DNA of 64,000 nt, taken from NCBI GenBank assembly GCA_963851245.1, contig CAWKOH010000013.1:62001-126000 (forward strand), read 5' to 3'. Within the stretch, counting starts at the first letter, position 1, and every line of letters begins with the position of its first letter. The DNA comes from CAWKOH01 sp963851245. GTDB taxonomy: Bacteria > Actinomycetota > Acidimicrobiia > Acidimicrobiales > Palsa-688. Positions 27,133-38,080 of the stretch are shown piece by piece. The position numbers were made by a program, and so were the translations under genes. The notes under the pieces were generated by a model. It saw only the letters and a list, made by a program, of their open reading frames with translations, made no database searches and was not told the origin of the DNA.

Positions 27133-28251
27133 GGGACAGTCGTGTACAGATCTGCCTGTGTGCGGTGGCGAGGCAGGTAGTTGCACCGTGGCGCAGAGCC
27201 CGCCGGCGGCCCGGGGGGTGAGGGTGAGGGTTCCGTCGTGGGCTTGGGTGATGCTTTTGACGATTGCTAGGCCGAGGCCGACGCCTGCGTGGTCGGTGTG
27301 TATGCGTTGGGTGCCGCGCTGAAATGGCTCGACCAGGGTGGAAACCATCTGTGGGGTGAGCTGCTCGCCGGTGTTCTCGACAGTTAGCACCACTCTCTCG
27401 GGGTGAACGCTGGTCGTGACCCACACGGTGCCCTGTTCGGGCAGGTTGTGGACGATCGCGTTGTGGACGAGGTTCGTAGTCAACTGCAGCAGGAGCGCCT
27501 CTGAGCCGATGGTTGGGGCCATATCACCGGAGGTTTCGATGCTGACGCCGCGCTTTTCTGCGAAGGGGAGGAGTGTTTCAGTGGCTTCTTCGGCTATGAG
27601 GGACAGGTCGAGGTGTTCTGGGGTGAAGGACTTCTGGTCGGCACGGCTGAGCAGGAGTAGTGCTTGGGTGAGGTCGATCGCTCTGGTGTTGACGGCGCGG
27701 AGGCGGTCGACGAGTTCGCTGTTGTCGTGGTTCGGATCGTTGCGGGCTGCGTCGAGAAGGGTCTGGGTGACGGCCAGCGGGGTGCGCAGTTCGTGGGAGG
27801 CGTTGGCTGCGAATCTCTGCTGCTCGGCGCTGTGTGCTTCGAGGCGGGCGAGCATGGCGTCGAAGGCGTCGGCGAGTTCGCGGAACTCGTCTTTGCGGCC
27901 TGCTAGGCGGATTCGGTGGGAGAGCGATCCGGTTGTGGCCGTGCATGTGGCGTCGGTGATGCGGTCCAAGGGGGCGAGCATGCGGCCGGCGAGCAGCCAC
28001 CCTCCTACGAGCCCGAATACCAGCAAGATCGCCAAAACTTCGGCTGCTCTTGGAGCGAAAACGCGCAGGAGTCTGGACTGGATGGGAAAAACACCATGAA
28101 CAACGGGGGTGCTGATGAGCGCACGGTCGGGGACGTAACGCAGGAGGAACAACCACACGGCGCCAAGCAGCAGGGCGCCTGCGAGCATGAGAAAGCCGGC
28201 GTAGCTGAGGGTGAGCTTGAGGCGAACACTCAAACCGGGGGCTCTATCCAC
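27109..28251 (-). CDS. Two-component sensor histidine kinase
   Basis: This 380-residue inner-membrane kinase has transmembrane helices at about 15-38 and 70-90 flanking a short 30-residue extracytoplasmic loop. A HAMP linker follows (RMLAPLDRITDATC to LADAFDAMLARL). The H box is ANASHELRTPLAV with H153, then N box NLVHNAIVHN and G boxes HAGVGLGLAIVKSI. The catalytic domain is complete; the C-terminal tail after ATVQLPA is short and variable. It overlaps the response regulator by 8 bases. The small sensor loop suggests detection of a membrane or envelope signal. The divergent exporter operon at 29106 is a likely target. Confidence 0.92.
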   Translation of the reverse strand: MDRAPGLSVRLKLTLSYAGFLMLAGALLLGAVWLFLLRYVPDRALISTPVVHGVFPIQSRLLRVFAPRAAEVLAILLVFGLVGGWLLAGRMLAPLDRITDATCTATTGSLSHRIRLAGRKDEFRELADAFDAMLARLEAHSAEQQRFAANASHELRTPLAVTQTLLDAARNDPNHDNSELVDRLRAVNTRAIDLTQALLLLSRADQKSFTPEHLDLSLIAEEATETLLPFAEKRGVSIETSGDMAPTIGSEALLLQLTTNLVHNAIVHNLPEQGTVWVTTSVHPERVVLTVENTGEQLTPQMVSTLVEPFQRGTQRIHTDHAGVGLGLAIVKSITQAHDGTLTLTPRAAGGLCATVQLPASPPHTGRSVHDCPLPRGISK

Positions 28252-28945
28252 GGTCTCCTCCCTGGCGCCGGGTGTCTGGTTGGGTGTCGATGCGGTAGCC
28301 GGCGCCGGCCACCGTGGCGATGATCGCCGGTTCGCCGAGGCGTTTGCGCAGGGCCGAGACCGTAATTCGGGCGGCGTTGGTGAACGGGTCTGCGTTCTCG
28401 TCCCACGCCCGCTCTAAGAGTTCTTCGGCGCTGACGACGCCGCCTTCGGCGGCGACGAGAACTTCGAGCACGGCGAACTGCTTGCGGGTGAGCGCGATGT
28501 AGCGGCCGTCGCGGTATACCTCGCGGCGGAACGGATCCAGGCGCAGGTCGGCGATCTCTCGCACGGGTGGCCTGTGGTGGGCGCGCCTGCGGTCCAGCGC
28601 TCTGAGCCGGAGCACGAGTTCTCGGAGCTCGAACGGCTTGGTGAGGTAGTCGTCGGCGCCGAGCTCGAACCCGGCGGCCTTGTCGTCGAGCCGGTCGGCA
28701 GCGGTTAGCATGAGGATAGGCATGCCGCTGCCGGAGGCGACGATACGTTTGGCGATCTCGTCGCCCGAGGGTCCGGGGATGTCGCGGTCGAGGACGGCGA
28801 TGTCGTAGGCGTTGAGGCTCAATAGTGACAGAGCGGTGTCACCGTCACCGGCGATGTCGGCCGCGATCGCTTCCAGGCGTAGGCCATCGCGGATGGCTCC
28901 TGCCATGTAGGGCTCGTCCTCGACGATCAAGACACGCACACTCAC
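28244..28945 (-). CDS. OmpR/PhoB-family response regulator
   Basis: This 233-residue protein has receiver residues VLIVEDEPYMAG (acidic pocket), AVLDRDIPG (phospho-acceptor D53), MLTAAD and LTKPFE (Lys). The C-terminal winged helix contains LTRKQFAVLEVLVAAEGGVVSAEELLERAWDE and a final GAGYRI. It is transcribed with the kinase and divergent from the lipoprotein/HlyD/ABC operon across a 160-bp gap, so it probably controls that operon. Confidence 0.93.
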   Translation of the reverse strand: MSVRVLIVEDEPYMAGAIRDGLRLEAIAADIAGDGDTALSLLSLNAYDIAVLDRDIPGPSGDEIAKRIVASGSGMPILMLTAADRLDDKAAGFELGADDYLTKPFELRELVLRLRALDRRRAHHRPPVREIADLRLDPFRREVYRDGRYIALTRKQFAVLEVLVAAEGGVVSAEELLERAWDENADPFTNAARITVSALRKRLGEPAIIATVAGAGYRIDTQPDTRRQGGDRG

Positions 28946-29105
28946 GCCATGCTACGAGCCGGCGCATATCGTCGGCGTATCGAAAAACGCATACGTGCTG
29001 GCAACACCCCGATGCGTTGACTTGGAGGCGTGACCTACAGCGGACCAGCACAGGTAGCAGCCGCACCCGATCGACGGTGCTCATTGCTAGGGCGAGGGTG
29101 CAGCA

Positions 29106-29651
29106 GTGACCAGTAGAAAGCTGCGGCCGCTGGCCGCCCTTGCCCTGATCGCCATGGCCGCCCTGATCAGCGCGTGCGGTTCGAAGGCACCTGCCGCGAC
29201 CGGCGCCGTCAGCGCCGGCGCCAACAACACTGCTTCCAATCTTGAAAAGGCGGTGAAGTTCTCCCAGTGCATGCGCTCGAACGGGGTCAGCGACTTCCCG
29301 GACCCCAACGCGTCGGGCCAGCTCACTATCGATGCGATCGCGAACGGCTCGGGGGTGGACACGAACACCCCGGCGTTCCAGCAGGCCCTCAGCGCGTGCA
29401 AAGACCTGGAGCCACCGGGGTTCACGGGGAGCACGAGGAGTGCCCAGCAGCAGGAGGCCGGCCTCAAGTTCGCCCAGTGCATACGCGACAACGGCGTGCC
29501 GGACTTCCCGGACCCCACCCCAGACGGGCCCCTCGTGGACACGAATCGAATCCCATCCGCAGCTACGTCGGGGGGGATGAGCCTTCTCCACGCCGCGATG
29601 CAGGAATGTCGCAGCTTCGCAGCGGCGGCCGGGGTAACGGGGGGCAAGTGA
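29106..29651 (+). CDS. Lipoprotein with two Cys-containing SNGV-DFPDP repeats
   Basis: This 181-residue secreted lipoprotein has GTG start, a basic n-region, and the lipobox ALISAC with Cys24. The mature part contains two copies of a motif, KFSQCMRSNGVSDFPDPN and KFAQCIRDNGVPDFPDPT, each followed by a second Cys (LSACKDLEPPGF; MQECRSF), suggesting two disulfide-linked repeats. Such proteins are frequent in actinobacteria upstream of HlyD/MacB-type ABC exporters, but their function is not known. The stop overlaps the HlyD-like start (GTGA). Confidence 0.85.
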   Translation: MTSRKLRPLAALALIAMAALISACGSKAPAATGAVSAGANNTASNLEKAVKFSQCMRSNGVSDFPDPNASGQLTIDAIANGSGVDTNTPAFQQALSACKDLEPPGFTGSTRSAQQQEAGLKFAQCIRDNGVPDFPDPTPDGPLVDTNRIPSAATSGGMSLLHAAMQECRSFAAAAGVTGGK

Positions 29652-30801
29652 AGCGCAAGACTTGGGTGGTGGCCGGAGCAGCCGTCGTGGCTGCGGTAAC
29701 GGCCACCGGCGTCGTGATCGCCACGTCCGGCGCGAAGCAAGCGGCCCCGGCCGCACTGGAGCCGCCGACGAAGACCGCGAAGGTGGAAAAGGGCGAGCTC
29801 TCGGCCACGGTCTCCTTGGCCGGGACCCTGACCTACCGGGTGCAATCGGACGGCTCACCGTACTCGGTGATCAACCAGGCCCAAGGGACATACACCAAGT
29901 TGCCCGACCTCGGCCAAGTGATCTCTCAAGGTCAGGTGCTCTACCGGGTGGACGACAGCCCGGTGGTGTTGCTGTATGGCTCGACGCCTGCCTACCGGAC
30001 CCTGTTGGCCGGCGCGGCCGGCGCTGACGTGGCGCAGCTCAACGCAGATCTGGTCGCGCTCGGATACGCCACCTCGGCTCAGCTCGACCCGACTTCCGCC
30101 TCCTTCGGGCCTGCCACCACCACGGCCTTGGAGAAGCTCCAAGCCGCCCTGGGGCTGACCCAGAACGGCACGCTGACTCTCGGCCAGGCTGTATTCGAGC
30201 CCACTGCCGTGCGGGTGACCGCGCTGTCAGCCCAGCTCGGCGGCAGCACCCAGACCGGCCAGACGGTGATCCAGGCCACCTCCACCACTCGCCAGGTGCA
30301 GGTGGCGTTAGACGCCTCGCAACAGACCGACATGGCGGTCGGGGACAAGGTAAGCATCACCCTGCCCGACAACCAGACCACACCTGGTGTCGTCTCCTCA
30401 GTGGGAACCGTCGCCACCTGCCCACCGACCTCCGGGCCCGACGGGTCGAGTCCCAGTTCGGCGGCGCCCGGAACGGACACCTGCTCATCAGGCAACTCGG
30501 GGAGCACCACACCGATCATCACCGTGGTCGTCACCCCCTCCGACCCGGCCGCCACGGGCACCTGGGATCAGGCCCCGGTGCGGGTCTCCATCACCACCGC
30601 CAGCGTGCCCAACGCCATGGCGGTGCCCGTGACCGCACTGCTGGCCCAGTCCAGCGGCGGCTACGCCGTCGAGGTCATCGGCCCCGGAGGGACCAACCAT
30701 CTGGTGCCGGTCTCGCTCGGACTGTTCGACGACGCCGACGGCCTGGTACAAGTCACCGGTTCGGAGCTGACCGCCGGTCAACAAGTGGTTGTCCCGACCA
30801 T

Positions 30802-30805
<4 letters not shown>
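29648..30805 (+). CDS. Membrane-fusion-like protein with peptidoglycan-binding domain (HlyD/MacA-like)
   Basis: This 385-residue protein has an N-terminal membrane anchor (WVVAGAAVVAAVTATGVVIA) and a lipoyl/barrel segment (TAKVEKGELSATVSLAGTLTY). A short PG-binding repeat follows (GAAGADVAQLNADLVALGY to LEKLQAALGL). The C-terminal part is a beta-barrel with VGDKVSITLPDNQTTPGVVSSVG and VPVTALLAQSSGGYAVEV. It acts with the next two genes as a MacA-like adaptor anchored to the cell wall. It overlaps both neighbours by four bases. Confidence 0.88.
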
Positions 30806-31649
<844 letters not shown>

Positions 31650-31653
<4 letters not shown>

Positions 31654-32858
31654 CCGCCACCGCCACGCTGAGCCGGAAACCGATGCAGCTGACGGACCTG
31701 TCCCGGCTCTCCACCGTCGGACTGCGCACACGGAAGCTACGGGCCGGGTTGTCCGCTCTCGGTATCGCCATCGGCGTGGCCGCCATCGTCGCCGTCCTCG
31801 GACTGTCCGCCTCCTCCCAGGCCGGCCTGCTCAACGAGATCAACCAGCTCGGCACCAACCTGCTCACCGTCAGCAACGGGCAGAGCTTCACCGGCGGCAC
31901 CGCCGAGCTGCCCACCTCGGCGCCGGGCATGATCGGCCGGATCCCCGGCGTCCAGCAGGTGCAGAGCACCGGGACGATCAGCGGAGCCAACGCCTACCGC
32001 AACCCCTACATCCCCTCGGGCGACACCAACGCCCTGGCTGTCCAAGCCGCATCTCTCGACCTGCTCCCGACGCTCGCTACCACCGTCGCCCAGGGCCAAT
32101 ATCTCAACCCGGCCACCGCCTCAGAACCCGTCGCCGTGCTCGGTGCCGCCGCCGCCCAGCGGCTCGGCATCGACCGCATCTACCCCGGTGAGCGCATCTG
32201 GGTCGGCGGCCAATGGTTCTACCCGACCGGCATCCTCAAACCGGCCGTGCTGGCCTCCGCCATCGACTCCTCCGTCCTGGTCGGCTACCCCGCGGCCCAG
32301 AAGTACCTGGCCTTCGACGGGCGCCCCTCCACCATCTACCTCCGCGCCCAAAACGACCAGGTCGACGCCGTCGACAACCTCCTGGCCGCCACGGCCAACC
32401 CCGAGAACCCCAACCAGGTCAACGTCAGCCAACCCTCCTCCGCCCTCGTCGCCCAAGCCGACGCCAAAAGCGCCCTCAACGGCCTATTCCTCGGCCTCGG
32501 CGCCGTCGCCCTCCTCGTCGGCGCGGTCGGCGTCGCCAACATCATGATCATCTCCGTGCTCGAACGCCGCTCCGAGATAGGACTGCGCCGCGCCCTCGGC
32601 GCCACCAAAGGCCACATCCGCACCCAATTCCTCTCCGAAGCCGTCCTCCTCGGACTCCTCGGCGGAGCCGTCGGCGTCACCCTCGGCGCCGCATCCACCG
32701 CCGTCTACGCCCACACCAAACACTGGGCCACCGTCATCCCCACCCAAGCCTGGGCCGGCGGCATCGCCGCCTCCCTCATCATCGGCGCAGCCGCCGGGCT
32801 CATCCCCGCCTTACGCGCCGCCCGTCTATCACCCACCCGGGCCCTGTGGTCCATCTAG
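31650..32858 (+). CDS. ABC transporter permease (MacB/FtsX family)
   Basis: This 402-residue permease has the MacB topology: one N-terminal helix (LSALGIAIGVAAIVAVLGL), a periplasmic-core-like domain (LLNEINQLGTNLLTV, GERIWVGGQWFYPTGIL), then three helices of the FtsX domain (GLGAVALLVGAVGVANIMII, AVLLGLLGGAVGVTLGAA, IAASLIIGAAAGLIPALRAA). The coupling helix motif ERRSEIGLRRALGATKGHI is intact. The GTG overlaps the ATPase stop. Codon use toward the 3' end is strongly C-biased. Confidence 0.93.
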
Positions 32859-32889
32859 CCCACCGAACCAATTCACACGCCCTGCGCCG

Positions 32890-33012
32890 GTCTTGGCCGC
32901 CGCCGTGCTCAGCGCCGGCTCGGTCGCCGACCGCCTCGGACGCCGCCGGGTTTTCGCCACCGGCACCTCATCGGCGCTCGATCCACGAGCGTCGGCGACG
33001 TCGTTACCTTGA
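32890..33012 (+). pseudogene. MFS transporter fragment
   Basis: The string LAAAVLSAGSVADRLGRRRVFATGT is the conserved loop 2-3 motif of major-facilitator proteins (G-x-x-x-D-R-x-G-R-R). It is isolated: the frame stops about 15 codons later and nothing resembling other helices lies beside it. This is a stub of a deleted transporter in the gap between the exporter operon and the MMPL gene. Confidence 0.55.
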
Positions 33013-33131
33013 AATCCAACCACCGCGTTGCTGACAGCGCCGCCTGAGCGTTCCACCAGCTGCTTCGACCCACCTAGTGCGAGTCCTTCCAACGCCGCAC
33101 CGCGGCCTGCCGGGCCCGGCCGGTCGGATGG

Positions 33132-35362
33132 TTAGGCCGCAAGCTTGTCCTGCTGGGGTGACTGCCCGGGCCCAGGCTGGGCCGGCGGGTGCCTATCGAG
33201 GAAGCGTAGCCATGCAGGGAGGTACCAGGATCGCGGGCCGAGGAGCTTCATGGCGGATGGGAGAAGCACGATGCGGACGAGGGTGGCGTCGATGAACACC
33301 GCTGCGGCCAGGGCTACTCCGAGTTGCTTGAACTGGATGACATTCAAGGTGGCGAAGACCGAGAACACCGCCACCATGACCAGGGCGGCGCTGGTGATGA
33401 TTCCGGCGGTGGCGGTGATCCCGTCGGCTACTGCCCGGTCTGGGGGCAGGCCTCGGTCCCGTCCCTCCCTGACGCGGCTAAGAACGAGGACGTGGTAGTC
33501 CATCGACAGTCCGAACAGGATGATCAGCAGGAAGAGGGGGATCCAGTCGACTATCCCTCCGATGTCCTGGGCGCCCAGGAGCGACCGTCCGTAGCCGTCC
33601 TGGAAGACGAGCACCATCAAGCCGTAGGCGGCTCCGACCGAGAGCAGGTTGAGCACGATGGTGAGCAGGGCGATCACGATAGAGCGGAACGAAACCAGCA
33701 GGAGCAGGAAGGCCATGCCCAGCACAAAGGCGAACACGTATGGGAGGTGGGATGCCATCGCCTGGTTGAAGTCGACCGACGAGGCGGTGGTGCCGGCCAC
33801 ATAGGTGTGGGTGCCGGCGACCTTTCCCAGCGTGGTCGGTATTACCTGGCTCCTGAGCGCGGCGAGCGCGGTGGTGGATTGATGGTCCGTTCCGTCACCG
33901 GCGAGCGATACCGTGAGGATGGCGACGGTCCGATCGGGGCTGACGGTTTCGACCACGGGACCACCCATTTGTCCATGTCGGGATTCGACGGCGGCGGCGA
34001 GCTCGGCGACGCCCTTGCGCACGGCCGGGGCGGTGACGTCCTTCCCGCTGATGACCAGCACGGCCGGGGAGGGTGCACCCGGAAAGGCGGCCTGGATTCT
34101 GTTGTAGACCTTCATGATCGGCAGCGTCTGGGGGAAGCTGGACACCCCGGGATCGACGGTCCTCATGCCCAGGGCCGGCATGGCCAGGGCCAGCAGGGCG
34201 CCTGCGGACAGCACTACTGACAGCCAGGGCCGGTGTAGGACACCTCCGACAACCCGGTCCCAGATAGGGGAGGGGCCGACCTGCCGGCGGCGGCGAATGA
34301 CCGGTACGCGCCCCACTCGATCCGGTCGCCAAGGGCCGACATGATTGCCGGCAGCACGGTAATCGATCCCACGATGGCGACGGCCACTACGAGCATCGTG
34401 CCTATCCCGAATGACACGAACACGGCGTTGCCGGCTATCAGCATTCCCGCCATCGCCGTCATAACGGTCAAACCGGAGATGAGTACGGCCCGGCCCGAGG
34501 TCGCGGCAGCGCGGGCCAGGGCGGCAGCGCCGTCATAGCCGGCGCGGCGCTCCTCGAGTTTCCGCCGCAAGTAGAACATCGAGTAGTCGACGCCTACGGC
34601 CAGACCGACGAGGAGCACGACGGGTGCTATCTCTCCCTGGGCGACTGGATAGAGGTGGCTGACCGGCCCGATCAGCCCCAGCGCGGCGACCACCGCGGTG
34701 AACCCCAGCAGGAGCGGCACACCGGCCGCCACCAGCGCCCCGAACGCAAGGAGGAGAATCACCAACGTGATCGGAAGCGACGTGTGCTCGGCCTGGGTGA
34801 AGTCGCGGTTGAGGGCTGCGCCCAACGCCTTGGCGGCGCTGGCCGACCCGAACTCCTGCACCAGGAGCTGGGGGTGGTCAGCCGCGGTGGCGGCGGTGGC
34901 GGCCAGAGGCCCATCGACGTAGGTCTCGGCCTGGTTGCTGTTGCCGTTGACCTCAAAGCTAACCAGGACGGACCGGCCGTCACCGGAACGCAGCGCCGGG
35001 CTGGTGATCGCCCCGCTCACCGAGAAGGGGGACTCGATGTCGGCGACGGTAGGCAACGATCGGAGACGGCTGACCAGATCGGCGACCGCAGCGGACAGAG
35101 CAGCGTGGCTGGGCGGGGCGCCTCCCTGGCTCTGGATGAGGACCTCTTCACCGTTGTGATAGGGGAAAGCGTTCTCGAAGACGCTGACCGCGGTTTTCGA
35201 CTGGCCGTTGCCCATCTGGGCGTCGGTGAGGTTGCGTTCTCCTACCAGGCCTCCGACCAGGTAGGCGGCGACCACGAACACCAGCCAGGCGAAAATGGTC
35301 TTACGCCGGTTCCGGGAACTCCAAGACCCCACCGAGGCGGCCAGATTCGGGATCGAGGCCAT
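33132..35362 (-). CDS. MMPL/RND-type exporter, frameshift at 34315
   Basis: This 740-residue membrane protein has two RND-like halves. Half one: NLAASVGSWSSRNRRKTIFAW, an extracytoplasmic domain, then LPITLVILLLAFGALVAAGV, VVLLVGLAVGVDYSMFYL and LISGLTVMTAMAGML. Half two repeats the plan with FAFVLGMAFLLLLVSFRSIV, LFLLIILFGLSMDYHVLVLSR and the closing IDATLVRIVLLPSAMKLLGP. The GxDY-like proton-relay segments are present in both. An extra base at 34315 splits the halves; correcting it joins DRIE to GRVPVIRR. ATG 35362 fits family N-termini better than the upstream GTG 35392. Likely exports lipids or drugs. Confidence 0.88.
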
Positions 35363-35399
35363 CGCCAGGAATGCTCGGCCGGCGTTGCCCACCCGCGGC

Positions 35400-35562
35400 T
35401 AGAGGCCAAGGCCTCTAACGCGCCCGGCGCGGCTATCAGTACCGCTACCCCAACTCCTCATCATCGCCGCCGTGGCCGGCGTGGCGGGAATCCTCGCCCG
35501 CCTGGAGACCCCGCCGCCGAGCCGCCCGCCTGAACATCCTGCGAGCCGTCACCACCGAATGA
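35400..35562 (+). pseudogene. FtsX-type ABC permease, C-terminal stub
   Basis: The stretch QLLIIAAVAGVAGILA followed, in a shifted frame, by WRPRRRAARLNILRAVTTE and a TGA at 35560 is the last helix and 'P-A-RRAARLN-L-A' tail of an FtsX-domain permease. Nothing of the rest remains; it abuts the start of the MMPL gene on the other strand. Confidence 0.6.
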
Positions 35563-35647
35563 GCCCGACGAACAACCGGACCGGTGACATTGGACTCTAG
35601 AGAAACCCGCCCGCCCGGCCGGATGATCAAAGAAACGGAGGTATGCA

Positions 35648-36196
35648 ATGTCGATACTGGTTACCTTCGTGTCGAAACGGGGTGGCACCGAAGGGTTGGC
35701 CGCCATGGTGGCTGACGGGCTCCGCCAAGAGGGGTTCACCGTCGAGGTGGTGTCGGCCCGGGCAGCCAAGGACGTGGACCGCTACCAGGCGGTCATCGTC
35801 GGAGGTGCGTTGTACGCCTTCCGGTGGCATCGCCACGCCAGACGGTTCGCTAAACGCCATACCCGCCAGCTGCGCCAGCGGCCGACCTGGTTCTTCTCCA
35901 GCGGCCCCCTCGACGAGTCGGCCACACAAAAGGACATCCCGCCGGTCAAAGGAGTGCAGGCCCTGATGGACCGGGTGCACGCCAAGGGCCACGTGACCTT
36001 CGGCGGTCGCCTGACGCCCGACGCCAAAGGCTTCCCGGCCAGTGCCATGGCCAAGAAGAACTCCGGGGACTGGCGCGACCCCGAGCAGGTGCGGACCTGG
36101 ACCCACCAAGTGGCCACCCAGCTTCGGGCCGACCCCTCCGGCGGCACCCCCGCAGAGGTGCCGGGCAGCCCCGAACAAAGGGCAGGGACACCATGA
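35648..36196 (+). CDS. Flavodoxin-domain protein (HemG-like)
   Basis: This 182-residue protein starts SILVTFVSKRGGTEGLAAMVAD, the phosphate-binding loop of flavodoxins. It continues with YQAVIVGGALYAFRWHRHARRF and WFFSSGPLDESA, matching flavodoxin-type protoporphyrinogen oxidases and menaquinone-linked flavodoxins. ATG 35648 follows ACGGAGGTATGCA. It overlaps the next start by ATGA, so it was in an operon with the methyltransferase. It probably binds FMN and reduces an unknown partner. Confidence 0.85.
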   Translation: MSILVTFVSKRGGTEGLAAMVADGLRQEGFTVEVVSARAAKDVDRYQAVIVGGALYAFRWHRHARRFAKRHTRQLRQRPTWFFSSGPLDESATQKDIPPVKGVQALMDRVHAKGHVTFGGRLTPDAKGFPASAMAKKNSGDWRDPEQVRTWTHQVATQLRADPSGGTPAEVPGSPEQRAGTP

Positions 36197-36552
36197 GCCA
36201 CAGCGTGGACCACGACAGGCCGGCCACGGGTTCCGGGGTCATGCACCCGTCCGGTCTGCACCGTCTCCTTCATCCCCTCTGGTTCGCCCCGGTGCACACA
36301 GCCCTGGCCAAAGCGGTAGCGCCGCGGGCCGGGGAAAGGGTGATCGACGCTGGACGGCTCGTCCTGGCCGAGTTCCGGCCGGCCGGGCCGATCCAGAGAC
36401 CGATACGCCGCCTGGCGGCCAGCCAACGCGTCGGCGCTCCAGGACCGGACGCCTGGCAGAACACACTATAGGCAGCCGGATTTCATGACGTCACCGTCTA
36501 CCCGGCCGGATGGGCCCGACGACTCGCCCTGTTCATCGTGGGCCGACGATAA
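36193..36552 (+). pseudogene. SAM-dependent methyltransferase with internal deletion and stop codon
   Basis: The 5' end (LLHPLWFAPVHTALAKAVAP, ERVIDAG) and the 3' end (WQNTL, then AAGFHDVTVYPAGWARRLALF and VGRR) match a UbiE-like methyltransferase. About 100-130 residues between them are missing: ERVIDAG, which should continue to the SAM-binding glycine loop, jumps to RLVLAEFRPAG. In addition WQNTL is followed by an in-frame TAG where the family has a Glu. It cannot make a functional enzyme. Confidence 0.7.
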
Positions 36553-36694
36553 CAAGCGGGTGATGCTTGACGCGGATGCTTCAGTTGATGGCTGACAGGG
36601 TGCGTCGGCTTGGTGCCTGACGGGATGCTGAGGCATGTGGGGCGGCCGGCTGACCTCATATGAGGAGGCTCGAGGGCGCTGGCGGTGCTGCCGG
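36553..36694. other. Short intergenic gap
   Basis: Nothing is recognised between the methyltransferase remnant and the end of the GerW-like gene. Confidence 0.4.
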
Positions 36695-37069
36695 TCAGCG
36701 GTGTTCGAGCAAACGCCGGACGGCGAAGATGGCAGCAAGAGCAAGCAGCTGAGCGCCGAGGATGACACGCATCACGTCGATGGTGGGTTGCCAGCTGACC
36801 TTCCCGTCTTTAACGACCACGACGCCAATCGGCCGTACGGTCGCGCCGAATCCCAGCCCCGCTCCCGAACCGGTCCCCTTCTCGCCCGGTACCCCTTCTT
36901 TCCCCTTGCCTGTCCCCGTCCCTCCGCCACCGCCCCCACGCACCGCGGCAACCGGGATGACGGTGACACCATCGACGTGGTAGCTGTCGCCGAAGGCCCG
37001 GCTGACAGTCATGGCGTCTTTCACCGCTCCCAACTTGTCCAGCGCAGACGACCCCTGCATATCGGCCAT
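36695..37069 (-). CDS. GerW/YtfJ family protein
   Basis: This 124-residue protein has the family hallmarks: LDKLGAVKDAMTVSRAFGDSYHVDGVTVIPVA, a glycine-rich loop, GFGATVRPIGVVVVKDGKVSW, and a C-terminal helix IDVMRVILGAQLLALAAIFAVRRLL that is probably membrane-inserted. ATG 37069 follows GAGGAGGATCC, a strong ribosome site. The family is named for a Bacillus spore germination protein but is widespread in non-sporulating actinobacteria, so no sporulation role should be assumed. Confidence 0.88.
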   Translation of the reverse strand: MADMQGSSALDKLGAVKDAMTVSRAFGDSYHVDGVTVIPVAAVRGGGGGGTGTGKGKEGVPGEKGTGSGAGLGFGATVRPIGVVVVKDGKVSWQPTIDVMRVILGAQLLALAAIFAVRRLLEHR

Positions 37070-37354
37070 GGATCCTCCTCGTAGTTGTTCGAATAATTCG
37101 GCGCTGCTCCGTTCGACGTGGCAGCCTTGGAATCTGCGCCGCGGTCGCTCCCCGGGTCCGAGGTGGCGATGCTTGACACTGATACACCCTGCGGACGATG
37201 ACGGGTCGAACATCGGCCTAGAACACTACGACAGCAGGCACCTGACCCTCGCGATAAGAGCCGGCGGGCGTGTAAGAGTTGCTGCGCTCCACAACGGCAT
37301 CACTTCCGGACGGGTGGGCCTCCAGGCAAGGGGATTGGCTGCGGGCTCGTCTGC
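37070..37354. other. Intergenic stretch
   Basis: It should hold the promoter for the GerW-like gene on the minus strand. No gene or repeat is visible. Confidence 0.4.
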
Positions 37355-37920
37355 TTAGCCGCTCGTCGGTGTCGTCACCCAACTGCCGAGCAGGTCGAGT
37401 GACTGCTGGGAGGGGCTTCCGGGTTCTGCGCTGTAGACGAGGATGCGCTGTCCGGCGTCGCCGGGGAGGTCCAGCGCTTCGTAGTCGAGGGTGAGGTCGC
37501 CGACGACGGGGTGGCGGCGAGGAGATCGAGACGGCCGTTGCGGACGTAGGCGGGTGCGGTTATCGAGTCGAGGATGCGTTGGACGACGGGGCGGACTCGT
37601 TCTTGGCTCGGGCGTCGTCGGTTCGGGCGTGACGGCGTGTTGGCGGCGCGCACCAGGTCAAAGAGGTGGGCTCGTTCGGCCTCGTCGAGCTGCAATGCTC
37701 GGACCACTCCCTCGAGTACGTCTTCGGAGGCGCCAGCCGCGTTCCCGCGCTCGAAACGGGTGTAGTACTCGACGCTGATTCCGGCGAGCATGGCTACTTC
37801 TTCTCGTCGCAGCCCCTTCACCCGCCGGTTGTTTCCATAGGCGGGAAGGCCTGCCTGCTCCGGGGTGATCTTGGCTCGCCGAGACGTCAGGAACTCCCGG
37901 ATATCGCTGGTGGGGGCCAC
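37355..37920 (-). pseudogene. HTH regulator with MmyB-like ligand-binding domain, internal deletion
   Basis: N-terminal residues IREFLTSRRAKITPEQAGLP and VKGLRREEVAMLAGISVEYYTRFERGN are the HTH of actinobacterial XRE/MmyB regulators. The ligand-binding domain starts RILDSITAPAYVRNGRLDLLAA and then jumps, in a new frame, to HPVVGDLTLDYEALDLPGDAGQRILVYSAEPGS and a normal C-terminus ending at TAA 37355. About 100 residues are missing at the junction near 37510. Divergent from a short SDR gene that shows the same kind of damage; in other genomes this regulator type controls such neighbours. Confidence 0.8.
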
Positions 37921-38080
37921 GGCTCAATCCTACGGACGGGGGGTGGAACGAGGGAGGCCCTGGTAGTACCCCTCTCGACACGGTCTCCCTCACCAAGACC
38001 GTTCGTGATTCGATCGTGAAAGAGCATCACGGCGGGTCCCGAGCAGCTCCAGCCCCCGCCCAACCGATAGGGAGGTCGCC

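Noticed and set aside
36695..37069. Evidence for sporulation from the GerW-like gene
   Set aside because: The family is widespread in non-sporulating actinobacteria and no other sporulation gene is in the window.
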